Shown here: positions 18,621 through 27,513 of the stretch, one piece after another
How the letters are laid out: each line of letters starts with the position of its first letter
How positions within the stretch are numbered: the first letter of the stretch is position 1
NCBI GenBank assembly: GCA_902706205.1
Contig: CACSKA010000010.1
Span: 124,001 to 188,000 of the forward strand
Reading direction: 5' to 3'
DNA from: Chryseobacterium sp. 18061
GTDB taxonomy: Bacteria > Pseudomonadota > Gammaproteobacteria > Enterobacterales > Enterobacteriaceae
Length of the DNA: 64,000 bases
Program-made: the position numbers and the translations under genes
Notes under the pieces: generated by a model
Told to the model about the DNA's origin: nothing
Databases searched by the model: none
The model's input: the letters and a program-made list of their open reading frames with translations, nothing else

Positions 18621-19100
18621 TTACAACTTCACGTTATCCAGTGCCGTTTGCGCACAGACTTCGTCCAGATTGCCGCCCGGCGCACCGCCGATACCGATAG
18701 CGCCAATCACCTCATTTCCGTCTTTCACCGGTAAACCACCGGCCAGCAACAGCAGGCCCGGAATATCCTTTAAGTTCTGCGCGCCCGCATTGCTCTGTGC
18801 CGCTTCCATGACTTTACCGCTGGCATTTTTCATGGTCAGGGCGGTGTACGCTTTCATTTGACTGGCCTTCACGGTGTGCGGCCCGGCGTTGTCGGTTCGC
18901 TGCACGGCTTTCACCACACCCGCTCTGTCGACCACGGTAACCGTTACCTGATAATTCTTCGCGCTGCAGGCGCTGATGGCTTCCTGCGCCAGGCTGTTGG
19001 CCTGCGTCAGGGAGATATTTTTCTGGCTCAGGGGTTCAGCCTGAACTGCGGCAGAGACTAAACCGGCCAGCAGGGCGGCGGAGATGATGAGTTTTTTCAT
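18621..19100 (-). CDS. Secreted HbpS/GlcG-like protein (DUF336 fold)
   Basis: The 159-aa protein has a signal peptide (MKKLIISAALLAGLVSAAVQA) and a mature domain of the GlcG/HbpS (DUF336) family. Family features are the core VTVTVVDRAGVVKAVQRTDNA, AYTALTMKNAS, the GLLLLAGGLPVKDG strand and the glycine-rich GAIGIGGAPGGNLDEVCA. In Streptomyces reticuli HbpS is an extracellular haem-binding protein that controls the SenS/SenR two-component system. Here the gene lies 87 bases downstream of a response regulator and its kinase on the same strand. AGGA precedes the ATG. Haem binding is not shown. Confidence 0.8.
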   Translation of the reverse strand: MKKLIISAALLAGLVSAAVQAEPLSQKNISLTQANSLAQEAISACSAKNYQVTVTVVDRAGVVKAVQRTDNAGPHTVKASQMKAYTALTMKNASGKVMEAAQSNAGAQNLKDIPGLLLLAGGLPVKDGNEVIGAIGIGGAPGGNLDEVCAQTALDNVKL

Positions 19101-19187
19101 TGCGGGCTTCCTCTTTGTCGTGTTCAGTCATGCTAACAAGGCAAAGCCGGAAGGGTAATTCGGGCGAATACGGAGTCGTCCTGGTAA

Positions 19188-19799
19188 TTATACGTATTCC
19201 AGTTTGTCGTGTTCGCGAATGGCCTGCACCAGACTGCTGACGCCGAGCTTGCTGAAAATCGCCGCCCGGTGCGCTTCGACGGTACGGGTTGAGAGCGCTA
19301 AGCGCACCGCGACCTCTTTGTTGCTGGCTCCAGTCATCAGCTCATGCAGCACGTCCGTTTCTCTGGCGGTCAACTGGGCGAAGAGCGCTTTAGCACGAGC
19401 GCGTTCTTGCCATCCGTGTTGGCGTTTTTTGCTTTCGGCAAAGGCCAGGTGAACCGTCTCAATAAGCAGATCGGCGTCCAGCGGCTTGGTGAAAAACTCA
19501 AACACGCCGTGATGAAACGCCCGACGGCAAGCGTCGACCGAGCCATGGCCAGTCATCATCACCACCGGCAGCAGCGGATGTGATGCGCTGTGTTTCTCGA
19601 TCCACGCCAGGCCGCTTTGGCCCGGCATCCGCATATCCAGCAGCAGGCAGCCGGCTAACATGCTTTCTGGCTTGCAGGCCGCGCTAAAGGCGTCAATGGC
19701 GTCGAAGCACTGCGTTGACCACTGCATGGTCGAGAACAGAAAAGCGAGCGATTCGCGAATCGACGCGTCGTCGTCCACCACGTAGATAATGTTTTCCAT
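19188..19799 (-). CDS. FixJ/LuxR-type response regulator
   Basis: The 203-aa protein has an N-terminal receiver domain with acidic pocket VVDDD at 7-11, phospho-acceptor Asp55 in CLLLDMRMPG, and conserved Lys105 in FFTKPLDAD. The C-terminal LuxR-type helix-turn-helix is LTARETDVLHELMTGASNKEVAVRLALSTRTVEAHRAA. It starts six bases after the kinase gene, so the two form an operon, and 87 bases before the HbpS-like gene. The architecture matches the FixJ/TtrR/DctR group. Targets are unknown; the neighbouring HbpS-like gene is a natural candidate. Confidence 0.92.
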   Translation of the reverse strand: MENIIYVVDDDASIRESLAFLFSTMQWSTQCFDAIDAFSAACKPESMLAGCLLLDMRMPGQSGLAWIEKHSASHPLLPVVMMTGHGSVDACRRAFHHGVFEFFTKPLDADLLIETVHLAFAESKKRQHGWQERARAKALFAQLTARETDVLHELMTGASNKEVAVRLALSTRTVEAHRAAIFSKLGVSSLVQAIREHDKLEYV

Positions 19800-19805
19800 T
19801 GTTAG

Positions 19806-21110
19806 TTACGTCTCTCTGATAAACCACAAACTGATTTCGGCCCCGCCATCCGGAGTATTCGCCAGTTGAATATTGCCATTCATCCGCATCATCAGCGATT
19901 CTGTAAGCGTCAGTCCCAAACCTAATCCTCCTTCACGTTCGCTGAACAACGGCATTAGCGCCAGCTTAAGCGCCTCCGGGCTAAAGCCTGGACCGCCGTC
20001 GGCGATCGTCACCTTTACCCGATCGCCAGCCGCAACGCTGGCAATATGCACCCAACCGCGTCCGCTTGCCATTTGGGCCTGAATGGCGTTGTTAAGCAAA
20101 TTATGCAGCACCTGTTCCAGCCAAAGACGATCGGCCTGGATTATCCATGCGCTGAAATTATGGGTGAGACGAATGTGTTTTGAGCCAGGCTCGTGTTCCA
20201 GCAGATTGCCGACTCGCTGCCAGCTGTGTTCCAAATTGACCCTGGTCATCGCGACCGCTTCCCGGGTCAGATGCGCGCGAAAACGGGTGAGCAACTCGCT
20301 TATTCGCTGAGTCTGAGTCAGCGCCGAGCGCATTGCGTGGAGCGCTTCGGCGTTGTGACCCTGATCCAGCTGGCGCATTCCGCCCTGGATCCACATCTGG
20401 GTCGCCGTCAGTGGCTGGTTAATTTCGTGTACTACGCCAGCGGCCATTTCGCCGAGCGTGTTCAGCCGCGCGTGCTGATAAAAATCTGCGCGCTGGCGAT
20501 CGGTGCGCTGTTGTTCACGGCCCCACAACAGCAGCATTATCATGCTGATAACCATAGTCCAGGCGGCGACAATCAGAAAATAAGGGAAACGCGCCACGCC
20601 GAGCCAGTCAGGGTTCGTGCTGGCCTGCAAAATGAATGGCTGAAAGTGTTGCGGGAATTGCCGTGTCCAGTGCCAGCGATATTCCCCCAGGGCTTGCGGG
20701 ACGCTCAGGCTGAGCTGAATATCGGTAAAGCGTGAGTCAGTTTGCAGCAGCGGCGCGAGATTGATTTGCACCCGAATCTGGCGATAAGGGTTATACAGCC
20801 AATAGCTCATAGGCGAGAGCATTTCGACGCGCGGCGCATTCAGTGGGCGCAGAACGGTTTTTTCCAGCACCTGAATCTGCGGGAATTTTTGCTGTAGCAG
20901 CGAAAGCGATTCATCACCATTGAGAATGGGAATGACCGATTCATTTTGCGTGAGGGCGGTGCTGATGGTACTGAACAATCCATTGAAGGCGCGATCACAA
21001 GCCCAATACTGACGGCGGATCTGCTCGGCGTACAGCAGAGCACTGCTCAGCAGACAGGCGATGAGCCAGATAAGCACTCCTCGTTGAAGATACGCGCGTT
21101 GAGTTGTCAT
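19806..21110 (-). CDS. Sensor histidine kinase with periplasmic domain
   Basis: The ATG at 21110 gives 434 aa; a GTG eight codons upstream is less likely. One membrane helix is seen near residues 11-29 and a second near 175-197 (LIVAAWTMVISMIMLLLW), enclosing a periplasmic domain of about 145 residues. The H-box is GEMAAGVVHEINQPL (phospho-His about residue 228). The ATP-binding part shows LNNAIQA (N box), DGGPGFS (G1) and GGLGLGLTL (G2). No PAS domain is evident. It pairs with the regulator six bases downstream. The ligand is unknown; the HbpS-like neighbour could act as a periplasmic accessory sensor. Confidence 0.92.
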   Translation of the reverse strand: MTTQRAYLQRGVLIWLIACLLSSALLYAEQIRRQYWACDRAFNGLFSTISTALTQNESVIPILNGDESLSLLQQKFPQIQVLEKTVLRPLNAPRVEMLSPMSYWLYNPYRQIRVQINLAPLLQTDSRFTDIQLSLSVPQALGEYRWHWTRQFPQHFQPFILQASTNPDWLGVARFPYFLIVAAWTMVISMIMLLLWGREQQRTDRQRADFYQHARLNTLGEMAAGVVHEINQPLTATQMWIQGGMRQLDQGHNAEALHAMRSALTQTQRISELLTRFRAHLTREAVAMTRVNLEHSWQRVGNLLEHEPGSKHIRLTHNFSAWIIQADRLWLEQVLHNLLNNAIQAQMASGRGWVHIASVAAGDRVKVTIADGGPGFSPEALKLALMPLFSEREGGLGLGLTLTESLMMRMNGNIQLANTPDGGAEISLWFIRET

Positions 21111-21222
21111 TCTGCATCCGAAAAATCCTGCCACTAATGACTAGTATCACAGAGAATAAGGCGGCTCGTCAGCAGGATATTGAAATGTGCGCGAGTTCAC
21201 GCGATTGGGTGGGGAGATAATG

Positions 21223-21248
21223 AAAAAGGGCCCGCCTGATGCGAGCCC
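21223..21248 (-). terminator. Terminator of the yacH-DUF2950 unit
   Basis: GGGCCCGC (21228-21235) pairs with GCGAGCCC (21241-21248), with one wobble pair, followed on the minus strand by TTTTT. Confidence 0.7.
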
Positions 21249-21256
21249 CTCGGTGT

Positions 21257-22051
21257 TTACTGATTAATTTCCTGCCACGGTTTCTCTGGGGCAAAAACCT
21301 TAACGGCTTCGACTTTATACGGCGTCAGCAGGCCGGCATCCATCTGCCAGACCCTGTCTTTCTCATCGATCATAAAGCTCATGATCCCCGTTTCACCGTA
21401 TTTCACCGGCCAGGCAATCAGCGCAAAGCCCTGTTTGTCGTTGTCGGGAATGATACGGAAGAGATAGCCGTGATAGCCTGTACCGGGCTCATCAGGGCTG
21501 TAGGCTGGTCCTAACGGGCTTGGCTCATCGCCAGGCTGAGTAGGCCAGTACAGACCGTCTTTCGAGCCTTCAGTGCTGAGCAGCTTCTTGGCGTAGATCT
21601 GGAAACGCTGGTAGTAGTCGTTCTGCGCATCAACGTAGGCGTGCATCGCCTGAATGGCCGACAGCTCGTTGCGCCCGATTTCTCGAGTCTGAATTTCGTC
21701 GACGGCCTGCGCCATATCGAAGTGCCAGCCCTCTGTTGTTTTCAGTATCGGGATCGGCAACTGCCACTCTTCACGCCCGACGTTCAGGTGCGCGGTATCG
21801 CCCTGTTCGACAATACTATGACTGACTTTCCAGTCACGCAGAAAACGGGCCACGGCTTCGGGGTCGGCTTCCTGCTGCGGTAAATACTGCTGCCAGTTTT
21901 CACCAAGCAAATCGTCCAGCGCCGTGTTGTTCTGGCTGGAAACGGCATCTGCCAGCGCGTTAGCGGCTTTCTCTGGCGTAACAAAATGCTGCTGCGCAAA
22001 AGCGGGGAGGGCAAATAGCGCCAGTAAGCCAGAAATCATCAATTTTTTCAT
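21257..22051 (-). CDS. DUF2950 family periplasmic protein
   Basis: The 264-aa protein has a signal peptide (MKKLMISGLLALFALPAFA) and a mature domain I recognise as DUF2950, with YYQRFQIYAKKLLSTEGSKDGLYW and GTGYHGYLFRIIPDNDKQGFALIAWPVKYGETGIMSF. Its function is unknown. The ATG follows AGGAG and lies 12 bases after the yacH stop, so it is co-transcribed with yacH, and both products are exported or membrane anchored. The E. coli K-12 yacH locus lacks this gene as I recall. A terminator follows. Confidence 0.8.
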   Translation of the reverse strand: MKKLMISGLLALFALPAFAQQHFVTPEKAANALADAVSSQNNTALDDLLGENWQQYLPQQEADPEAVARFLRDWKVSHSIVEQGDTAHLNVGREEWQLPIPILKTTEGWHFDMAQAVDEIQTREIGRNELSAIQAMHAYVDAQNDYYQRFQIYAKKLLSTEGSKDGLYWPTQPGDEPSPLGPAYSPDEPGTGYHGYLFRIIPDNDKQGFALIAWPVKYGETGIMSFMIDEKDRVWQMDAGLLTPYKVEAVKVFAPEKPWQEINQ

Positions 22052-22063
22052 TACAACAGCTCC

Positions 22064-23809
22064 TTAGCGGTGACGCAGTTCGCGATGTTGAGACCCATGT
22101 TGCTGGACCGCCGCACGCTGATTACTGTTCAGGTGCGCGGAACTGCGGCTCTGCATTCCCCGTTGACGCTGGGCTTCCCAGGACGGTGAGCGGCTGTCGT
22201 TCCCACTGAGCGCGTTAGAACGCAGATTTTGTGCCTTCTGCTGGTGCTGCTGATGTTGCTCAGGGGTGACGGTGGCTCGGTGCTGCTGCACCTGAGATTT
22301 CGCCGTTTCGCGATGCTGTTGCTGCTGCGCTGTTGGGTTCTGGGCCCGTGACTTCACTTCCTGACGATGCTGCTGCTGTTGCGCCGTCGGGTTCTGGGCT
22401 CGAGATTTCACATCCTGACGATGCTGTTGCTGCTGCGCAGTGGGGTGCTGCAACTTCTCTTTTGCTGCAGTCCGATTCTGCGGTGTGTCATAGCCTCGGT
22501 AGTTGCTGCGCTGGGTAATTTTATTCAATTGTTGTGAAGCCGCCTGACGCTGTGAATTTCGATTACCCGCGACGGCAGCGGCACCGCCTGCGGTCAGTCC
22601 GGCAGCAGCACCGTTGTGGGTGCGCTGTTGGAACTGGTTCAACGCATCCTGACGCTGGTTGGTCAGGTTGCCTGGTGCGTGCTGCGTGGCGCTCAGGCCG
22701 CCAGGGACGTTGGTCTGGTGGAAACGCTGCGCGGTGTTGTTGTTCGGGTACGGCACGTTATTACGGAACGTCGGGTTGTGCTGCCAGTTCACGTTTTTAC
22801 CATCCAGATGCTGGTTGGTGAAATGATTGTAGTTGTTGACGTTGATATTGATGTTGTTGTTTCCGCCGCCGTGATAGCCGCCATCATGATGGTAGTAATC
22901 GTCGTCGTGATGATGGTGGTCGTCATCCCAGTCGATACTGCTGAACAGTGCCCAGGTGGTAGCGACGCCGAGGCTATAGCCGAGGCCATTCACGAAGCTG
23001 TTACTGAACTGCTGGCCCGGGGTCGGTGGCAGATAAACCGGAGGGTATGACGTGTTTGGCCAGGTGCCGTACACGGTATTCGGGTTGTAGGTCGGGACGT
23101 ACACCACGTTCGGATCGGTGGATTCGATTTTGATAATTTGTGTGGTCGGTGCCGGTTCGACTACGGTCGTGGTGCTGCTTCGGGTCGTAGACGTCGTTGA
23201 TGTCGCTTCCGGCGGCGGCGGAGCGATTTGGGTGGTGGTCACTTTCTGCTGTGGGGACGATTTCAGCGTCCCGGTTTGCTGGGCCACGGTACGCAGTTTC
23301 TGCACCGAATCCATTACGTCCTGCGGCTGGGCCAGAAACGCATTACCCAGATCCTGCACCCACTGCGGGTTTTCACCCATCAGCGACAGGAGCGCCGGGA
23401 AGGCAACCAGCGATTTTACGCTCGGGTCCCACGGCTGGTTAGCGACGGCCTGCACGGCGGCATCGCCCTGCATCGTCGGGTTATCCTGAGACCACTGAAC
23501 AGCTTGCAGCACGTTGCTTGGGTAGGTTGAGGCCATCAGCACCTGCGACAGCAGGTTGTCCGGGTAGAGTGCGATAGGCGCGACCCACTGATCAATTTGT
23601 GCAGACGTAAATGTCGCAGTGACCGGCTGTGCGGCGGCTGTAGTCGGTGTGGCTACGGCTGCAGGTGCAGCAGCGACAGGCTGTGCGACAGGAGCGGGCG
23701 CTGGCGGTGCATCTGCGGCGCGACTTTTGATATACAGTGTTCCCGAGGCGGCTAAAAGCCCGGCGCTACAGATGAGCGCAAGGATATGGGGCTTGAAAGG
23801 CAACGTCAT
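22064..23809 (-). CDS. yacH: DUF3300 protein YacH
   Basis: YacH is an envelope-associated protein of unknown function. The ATG at 23809 follows AGGAGA and gives 581 aa (E. coli about 617). The longer open frame upstream is not needed. It has an N-terminal membrane segment (HILALICSAGLLAASGTLYI), an Ala/Pro stretch, the DUF3300 domain (QIDQWVAPIALYPDNLLSQVLMASTYP), and a His/Asp-rich cluster at about residues 291-313 (DWDDDHHHHDDDYYHHDGG) that could bind metal. The C-terminal part is Gln/Arg-rich with tandem repeats. It is first in a unit with the DUF2950 gene. Confidence 0.9.
   Translation of the reverse strand: MTLPFKPHILALICSAGLLAASGTLYIKSRAADAPPAPAPVAQPVAAAPAAVATPTTAAAQPVTATFTSAQIDQWVAPIALYPDNLLSQVLMASTYPSNVLQAVQWSQDNPTMQGDAAVQAVANQPWDPSVKSLVAFPALLSLMGENPQWVQDLGNAFLAQPQDVMDSVQKLRTVAQQTGTLKSSPQQKVTTTQIAPPPPEATSTTSTTRSSTTTVVEPAPTTQIIKIESTDPNVVYVPTYNPNTVYGTWPNTSYPPVYLPPTPGQQFSNSFVNGLGYSLGVATTWALFSSIDWDDDHHHHDDDYYHHDGGYHGGGNNNININVNNYNHFTNQHLDGKNVNWQHNPTFRNNVPYPNNNTAQRFHQTNVPGGLSATQHAPGNLTNQRQDALNQFQQRTHNGAAAGLTAGGAAAVAGNRNSQRQAASQQLNKITQRSNYRGYDTPQNRTAAKEKLQHPTAQQQQHRQDVKSRAQNPTAQQQQHRQEVKSRAQNPTAQQQQHRETAKSQVQQHRATVTPEQHQQHQQKAQNLRSNALSGNDSRSPSWEAQRQRGMQSRSSAHLNSNQRAAVQQHGSQHRELRHR
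22281..22442 (-). repeat. Three 54-bp tandem repeats in yacH
   Basis: Three direct copies of an 18-codon unit encode NPTAQQQQHRQxVKSRAQ-type segments, at about residues 456-509 of the 581-aa protein. The E. coli protein has its own, different repeats here, so the region expands and changes readily. Confidence 0.85.
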
Positions 23810-24055
23810 TTTTATCTCCTGGCGCAAAATTTGGCCTGTGTCAGAGAGTATTGCCGAAAATGGCAGCATTGCCGGGAGTATAGGGCGACTTATTTTTTCT
23901 TTTTGACTTTTGTTGGGATATTGCGCAATTAAAGTGATTCTTAGGAAATTAAACCGACCCAAAAAGGGATTTTTACCTTCTTTATGCTGACCTTAACGAT
24001 TCAGCAAATTTTTAATGTTGCTTTTTTGTAAACGGATTAACACCCCCCCTAAATC

Positions 24056-24064
24056 CTGCTATGC
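24056..24064 (+). promoter_or_regulatory. Likely extended -10 of acnB
   Basis: TGCTATGCT fits an extended -10 element (TGnTATGCT). No good -35 is seen, as expected for an extended -10 promoter. This would place the start near 24071. Confidence 0.5.
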
Positions 24065-24138
24065 TGCCCGACGCGGTATCGGGCTAAAGTACCCTACTAA
24101 CTGCTGTCTCACAGGAGCGTGAAGAGAACATCCCGTCC

Positions 24139-24267
24139 CGTTACGCAAAGGCATTCAAGTGGCATCAAGGCGGCAAGAGAGTGAATCCGCAGGAGCTTAC
24201 TCCAGTAAGTAACTGTGGTGAACGAATGTAGCCAATGCAGAGGCAACTTGAAGGCATAAGCGTAAAC
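24139..24267 (+). repeat. ERIC element in the acnB leader
   Basis: The sequence follows the ERIC consensus: AAGGCGGCAAGAGAGTGAAT at 24168-24187, AGGAGCTTAC at 24191-24200, then AGTAAGTAACTG, a GTGAACG-type arm and GCAACTTGAAG near the right end. These are the regions behind the ERIC1R and ERIC2 PCR primers. The length, about 129 bases, matches a full unit of about 127. It can fold into a long stem and ends about 33 bases before the acnB GTG start, so it should be transcribed with acnB. Confidence 0.85.
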
Positions 24268-24300
24268 CGCATTATATAATGAGAGCGAGGAGATACCGTC

Positions 24301-26898
24301 GTGCTAGAAGAATACCGTAAGCACGTAGCTGAGCGTGCCGCCGAGGGGATTGTTGCAAAACCTTTAGATGCAACCCAAATGGCCGCACTCGTCGAGCTGC
24401 TGAAAGCACCGCCCGCGGGCGAAGAAGAATTCCTGTTAGATCTGCTGATTAACCGTGTACCACCAGGCGTCGATGAAGCTGCCTACGTGAAAGCCGGTTT
24501 TCTTGCTGCTGTCGCCAAAGGCGAAGCAACCTCCCCATTAGTGACCCCTGAAAAAGCGATCGAACTGCTGGGTACGATGCAGGGCGGCTACAATATTCAC
24601 CCTCTGATTGACGCGCTGGACAGCGCTACGCTGGCGCCGATTGCCGCTAAAGCCCTGTCTCATACGCTGCTGATGTTCGATAACTTCTACGACGTCGAAG
24701 AAAAAGCGAAAGCGGGTAATTCCTACGCCAAACAGGTGATGCAGTCCTGGGCCGAAGCTGAATGGTTCCTGAACCGTCCTCAGCTGGCTGAAAAACTGAC
24801 CGTTACCGTGTTCAAAGTGACTGGCGAAACCAACACCGATGACCTGTCTCCGGCGCCGGATGCCTGGTCACGCCCGGATATTCCACTGCACGCCCTGGCG
24901 ATGCTGAAAAACGCCCGTGAAGGAATCGATCCGGATCAACCGGGTGCCGTCGGCCCGATTAAACAGATCGAAGCGCTGCAGGCAAAAGGTTTTCCTCTGG
25001 CTTACGTCGGTGACGTGGTCGGTACCGGTTCTTCCCGTAAATCCGCCACCAACTCGGTGCTGTGGTTCATGGGTGATGATATTCCGAACGTGCCGAACAA
25101 GCGCGGCGGCGGTCTGGTTCTGGGCGGTAAAATCGCACCAATCTTCTTCAACACTATGGAAGATGCGGGCGCGCTGCCGATAGAAGTGGACGTTAACAAC
25201 CTGAACATGGGCGACGTAATTGACGTTTACCCGTTCAAAGGTGAAGTGCGTAATCACGACACCAACGAACTGCTGGCAAACTTTGAGCTGAAAACCGATG
25301 TGCTTGTCGATGAAGTACGTGCCGGTGGCCGTATTCCGCTGATCATCGGTCGCGGCCTGACGACTAAAGCGCGCGAAGCGCTGAAACTGCCACTCAGTGA
25401 TACATTCCGTCAGGCGAAAGATGTGGCTGAAAGTAGCCGTGGCTATTCGCTGGCGCAGAAAATGGTTGGCCGCGCATGTGGCGTTGAGGGCGTGCGTCCA
25501 GGCGCTTATTGCGAACCGAAAATGACCTCTGTAGGCTCTCAGGACACCACCGGCCCAATGACCCGTGATGAACTGAAAGACCTGGCGTGTCTGGGCTTCT
25601 CTGCGGACCTGGTGATGCAGTCCTTCTGTCACACTGCGGCCTATCCGAAGCCAGTTGACGTGACCACGCACCACACGCTACCGGACTTCATCATGAACCG
25701 CGGCGGTGTGTCTCTGCGTCCGGGCGACGGCGTAATCCACTCGTGGCTGAACCGTATGCTGCTGCCGGATACCGTTGGCACCGGTGGTGACTCGCACACT
25801 CGTTTCCCAATTGGCATCTCCTTCCCGGCCGGTTCTGGGCTGGTGGCGTTTGCTGCTGCGACCGGCGTAATGCCGCTCGACATGCCGGAATCCGTACTGG
25901 TGCGCTTCAAAGGCAAAATGCAGCCGGGCATTACTCTGCGTGATCTGGTCCATGCTATCCCGCTGTATGCCATCAAGCAGGGTCTGCTGACCGTTGAGAA
26001 GAAAGGGAAGAAAAACATCTTCTCTGGCCGCATCCTGGAAATTGAAGGTCTGCCGGATCTGAAAGTGGAGCAGGCGTTCGAACTGACCGATGCCTCCGCT
26101 GAACGTTCTGCTGCGGGCTGTACCATCAAACTGAACCAGGCGCCGATCGAAGAGTATTTAAGCTCGAACATCGTGCTGCTGAAGTGGATGATTGCGGAAG
26201 GCTACGGTGATCGTCGTACGCTGGAGCGTCGCGTTCAGGGCATGGAAAAATGGCTGGCGGATCCGCAGTTGATGGAAGCCGATGCTGACGCGGAATACGC
26301 GGCGGTTATCGACATCGATCTGGCGGATATCAAAGAGCCAATTCTGTGCGCGCCGAACGATCCGGACGATGCACGTCTGCTGTCTGACGTGCAGGGCGAC
26401 AAGATTGACGAAGTGTTCATCGGTTCGTGCATGACCAATATCGGTCACTTCCGTGCGGCAGGTAAGCTGCTGGATGCCCATAAAGGCCAGCTGCCAACCC
26501 GCCTGTGGGTGGCACCACCGACCCGTATGGATGCTGCGCAATTGACGGAAGAAGGCTACTACAGCATCTTCGGTAAGAGCGGGGCGCGTATCGAGATCCC
26601 GGGCTGCTCCCTGTGCATGGGTAACCAGGCGCGTGTGGCAGACGGTTCAACGGTGGTTTCCACCTCGACCCGTAACTTCCCGAACCGTCTCGGCACTGGC
26701 GCGAACGTCTATCTGGCTTCTGCTGAACTGGCCGCCGTTGCGGCGCTGATCGGTAAACTGCCAACGCCGGAAGAGTACCAGACCTTCGTGTCGCAGGTTG
26801 ATAAGACCGCGGTGGATACTTATCGCTACCTGAACTTCGACAAGCTGACTCAGTACACTGAGAAAGCCGACGGCGTGATTTTCCAGACCGCTGTATAA
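24301..26898 (+). CDS. acnB: Bifunctional aconitate hydratase 2 / 2-methylisocitrate dehydratase
   Basis: AcnB is the main TCA-cycle aconitase, a 4Fe-4S enzyme that interconverts citrate and isocitrate. As an apoprotein it binds mRNA. The product is 865 aa, as in E. coli, starting at GTG after GAGGAG. It has the N-terminal HEAT-like domain characteristic of AcnB, then the swivel and cluster domains. The cluster cysteines are in [10 protein letters not shown] and PGCSLCMGN. The leader contains an ERIC element. A CCCTCACCC-type palindromic repeat ending in a T-run follows the stop codon and probably terminates transcription. Confidence 0.98.
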   Translation: MLEEYRKHVAERAAEGIVAKPLDATQMAALVELLKAPPAGEEEFLLDLLINRVPPGVDEAAYVKAGFLAAVAKGEATSPLVTPEKAIELLGTMQGGYNIHPLIDALDSATLAPIAAKALSHTLLMFDNFYDVEEKAKAGNSYAKQVMQSWAEAEWFLNRPQLAEKLTVTVFKVTGETNTDDLSPAPDAWSRPDIPLHALAMLKNAREGIDPDQPGAVGPIKQIEALQAKGFPLAYVGDVVGTGSSRKSATNSVLWFMGDDIPNVPNKRGGGLVLGGKIAPIFFNTMEDAGALPIEVDVNNLNMGDVIDVYPFKGEVRNHDTNELLANFELKTDVLVDEVRAGGRIPLIIGRGLTTKAREALKLPLSDTFRQAKDVAESSRGYSLAQKMVGRACGVEGVRPGAYCEPKMTSVGSQDTTGPMTRDELKDLACLGFSADLVMQSFCHTAAYPKPVDVTTHHTLPDFIMNRGGVSLRPGDGVIHSWLNRMLLPDTVGTGGDSHTRFPIGISFPAGSGLVAFAAATGVMPLDMPESVLVRFKGKMQPGITLRDLVHAIPLYAIKQGLLTVEKKGKKNIFSGRILEIEGLPDLKVEQAFELTDASAERSAAGCTIKLNQAPIEEYLSSNIVLLKWMIAEGYGDRRTLERRVQGMEKWLADPQLMEADADAEYAAVIDIDLADIKEPILCAPNDPDDARLLSDVQGDKIDEVFIGSCMTNIGHFRAAGKLLDAHKGQLPTRLWVAPPTRMDAAQLTEEGYYSIFGKSGARIEIPGCSLCMGNQARVADGSTVVSTSTRNFPNRLGTGANVYLASAELAAVAALIGKLPTPEEYQTFVSQVDKTAVDTYRYLNFDKLTQYTEKADGVIFQTAV

Positions 26899-26908
26899 AA
26901 GCACCAAA

Positions 26909-27006
26909 CCCCTCACCCTAACCCTCTCCCCAAAGGGGCGAGGGGATCGCCCAAGGCGATTTTCCCCCTCTCCCTTTTAGGGAAAGGGCGGGGTGAGGGT
27001 TTTTTA
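26909..27006. repeat. CCCTCACCC-type imperfect palindrome, copy 1
   Basis: About 98 bases begin CCCTCACCCTAACCCTCTCC and end GGGGTGAGGG followed by seven T. The arms pair into a long hairpin, so the element probably doubles as the acnB terminator. Related copies lie at 31347, 48672 and 51410. Confidence 0.8.
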
Positions 27007-27111
27007 TTTCCATTCCTTACACCCGCCACGCTTTTTTTCTCCTCCCTAACTGCGATAATTAGTACAGATGCAATGCAGCGGTGACGCGTTGCCGTTTACG
27101 AGGAACACACT

Positions 27112-27474
27112 ATGGAATACGAATTTCTGCGCGATATTACCGGAGGCGTAAAAGTGCGGATGTCGATGGGCCACGAAGTCGTCGGGCACTGGTTCAACGA
27201 AGAGGTCAAAGATAACCTCACGTTACTGGACGAAGTTGAACAAGCCGCGGCGACGGTAAAAGGCACCGAACGTTCCTGGCAGCGGACTGGCCACGAATAT
27301 ACCCTGTGGATGGATGGCGAAGAGGTCATGATACGTGCCAATCTGCTCGAGTTTTCAGGTGATGAAATGGAAGAGGGAATGAGCTATTACGACGAGGAGA
27401 GCCTGTCGATGTGTGGCGTGGAAGACTTTCTTCTGGTGGTGGCGGCCTATCGCGATTTCATGAAACAGAAATAA
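27112..27474 (+). CDS. yacL: UPF0231 family protein YacL
   Basis: The 120-aa acidic protein matches E. coli YacL in length and sequence character ([22 protein letters not shown] at the start). Its function is unknown. No signal peptide or membrane segment is present, so it should be cytoplasmic. The ATG follows AGGA at seven bases. It lies between acnB and the convergent speD, as in E. coli. Confidence 0.93.
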   Translation: MEYEFLRDITGGVKVRMSMGHEVVGHWFNEEVKDNLTLLDEVEQAAATVKGTERSWQRTGHEYTLWMDGEEVMIRANLLEFSGDEMEEGMSYYDEESLSMCGVEDFLLVVAAYRDFMKQK

Positions 27475-27513
27475 ACGCGACTGCCGGGCGGAGCGTCCCT
27501 GCTCCCTAATGGC

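Larger units (their letters stand above)
23810..24300. other. yacH-acnB divergent region with long acnB leader
   Basis: These 491 bases contain no gene. The acnB promoter is probably the extended -10 TGCTATGCT near 24056-24064. The transcript then has a leader of about 230 bases, most of which is an ERIC repeat. The yacH side (23810-24000) is AT-rich and should hold the yacH promoter, but I cannot place it. Confidence 0.7.

Noticed and set aside
22281-22442. Direct repeats resembling a CRISPR array
   Set aside because: The units are contiguous 54-bp coding repeats in yacH with no unique spacers, and no cas genes are present in the window.
27477-27510. Possible REP unit between yacL and speD
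   Set aside because: There is a TGCCGGGCGGAGCG start, but the right arm does not complete a REP palindrome; only a 5-bp GGAGC/GCTCC stem is present.
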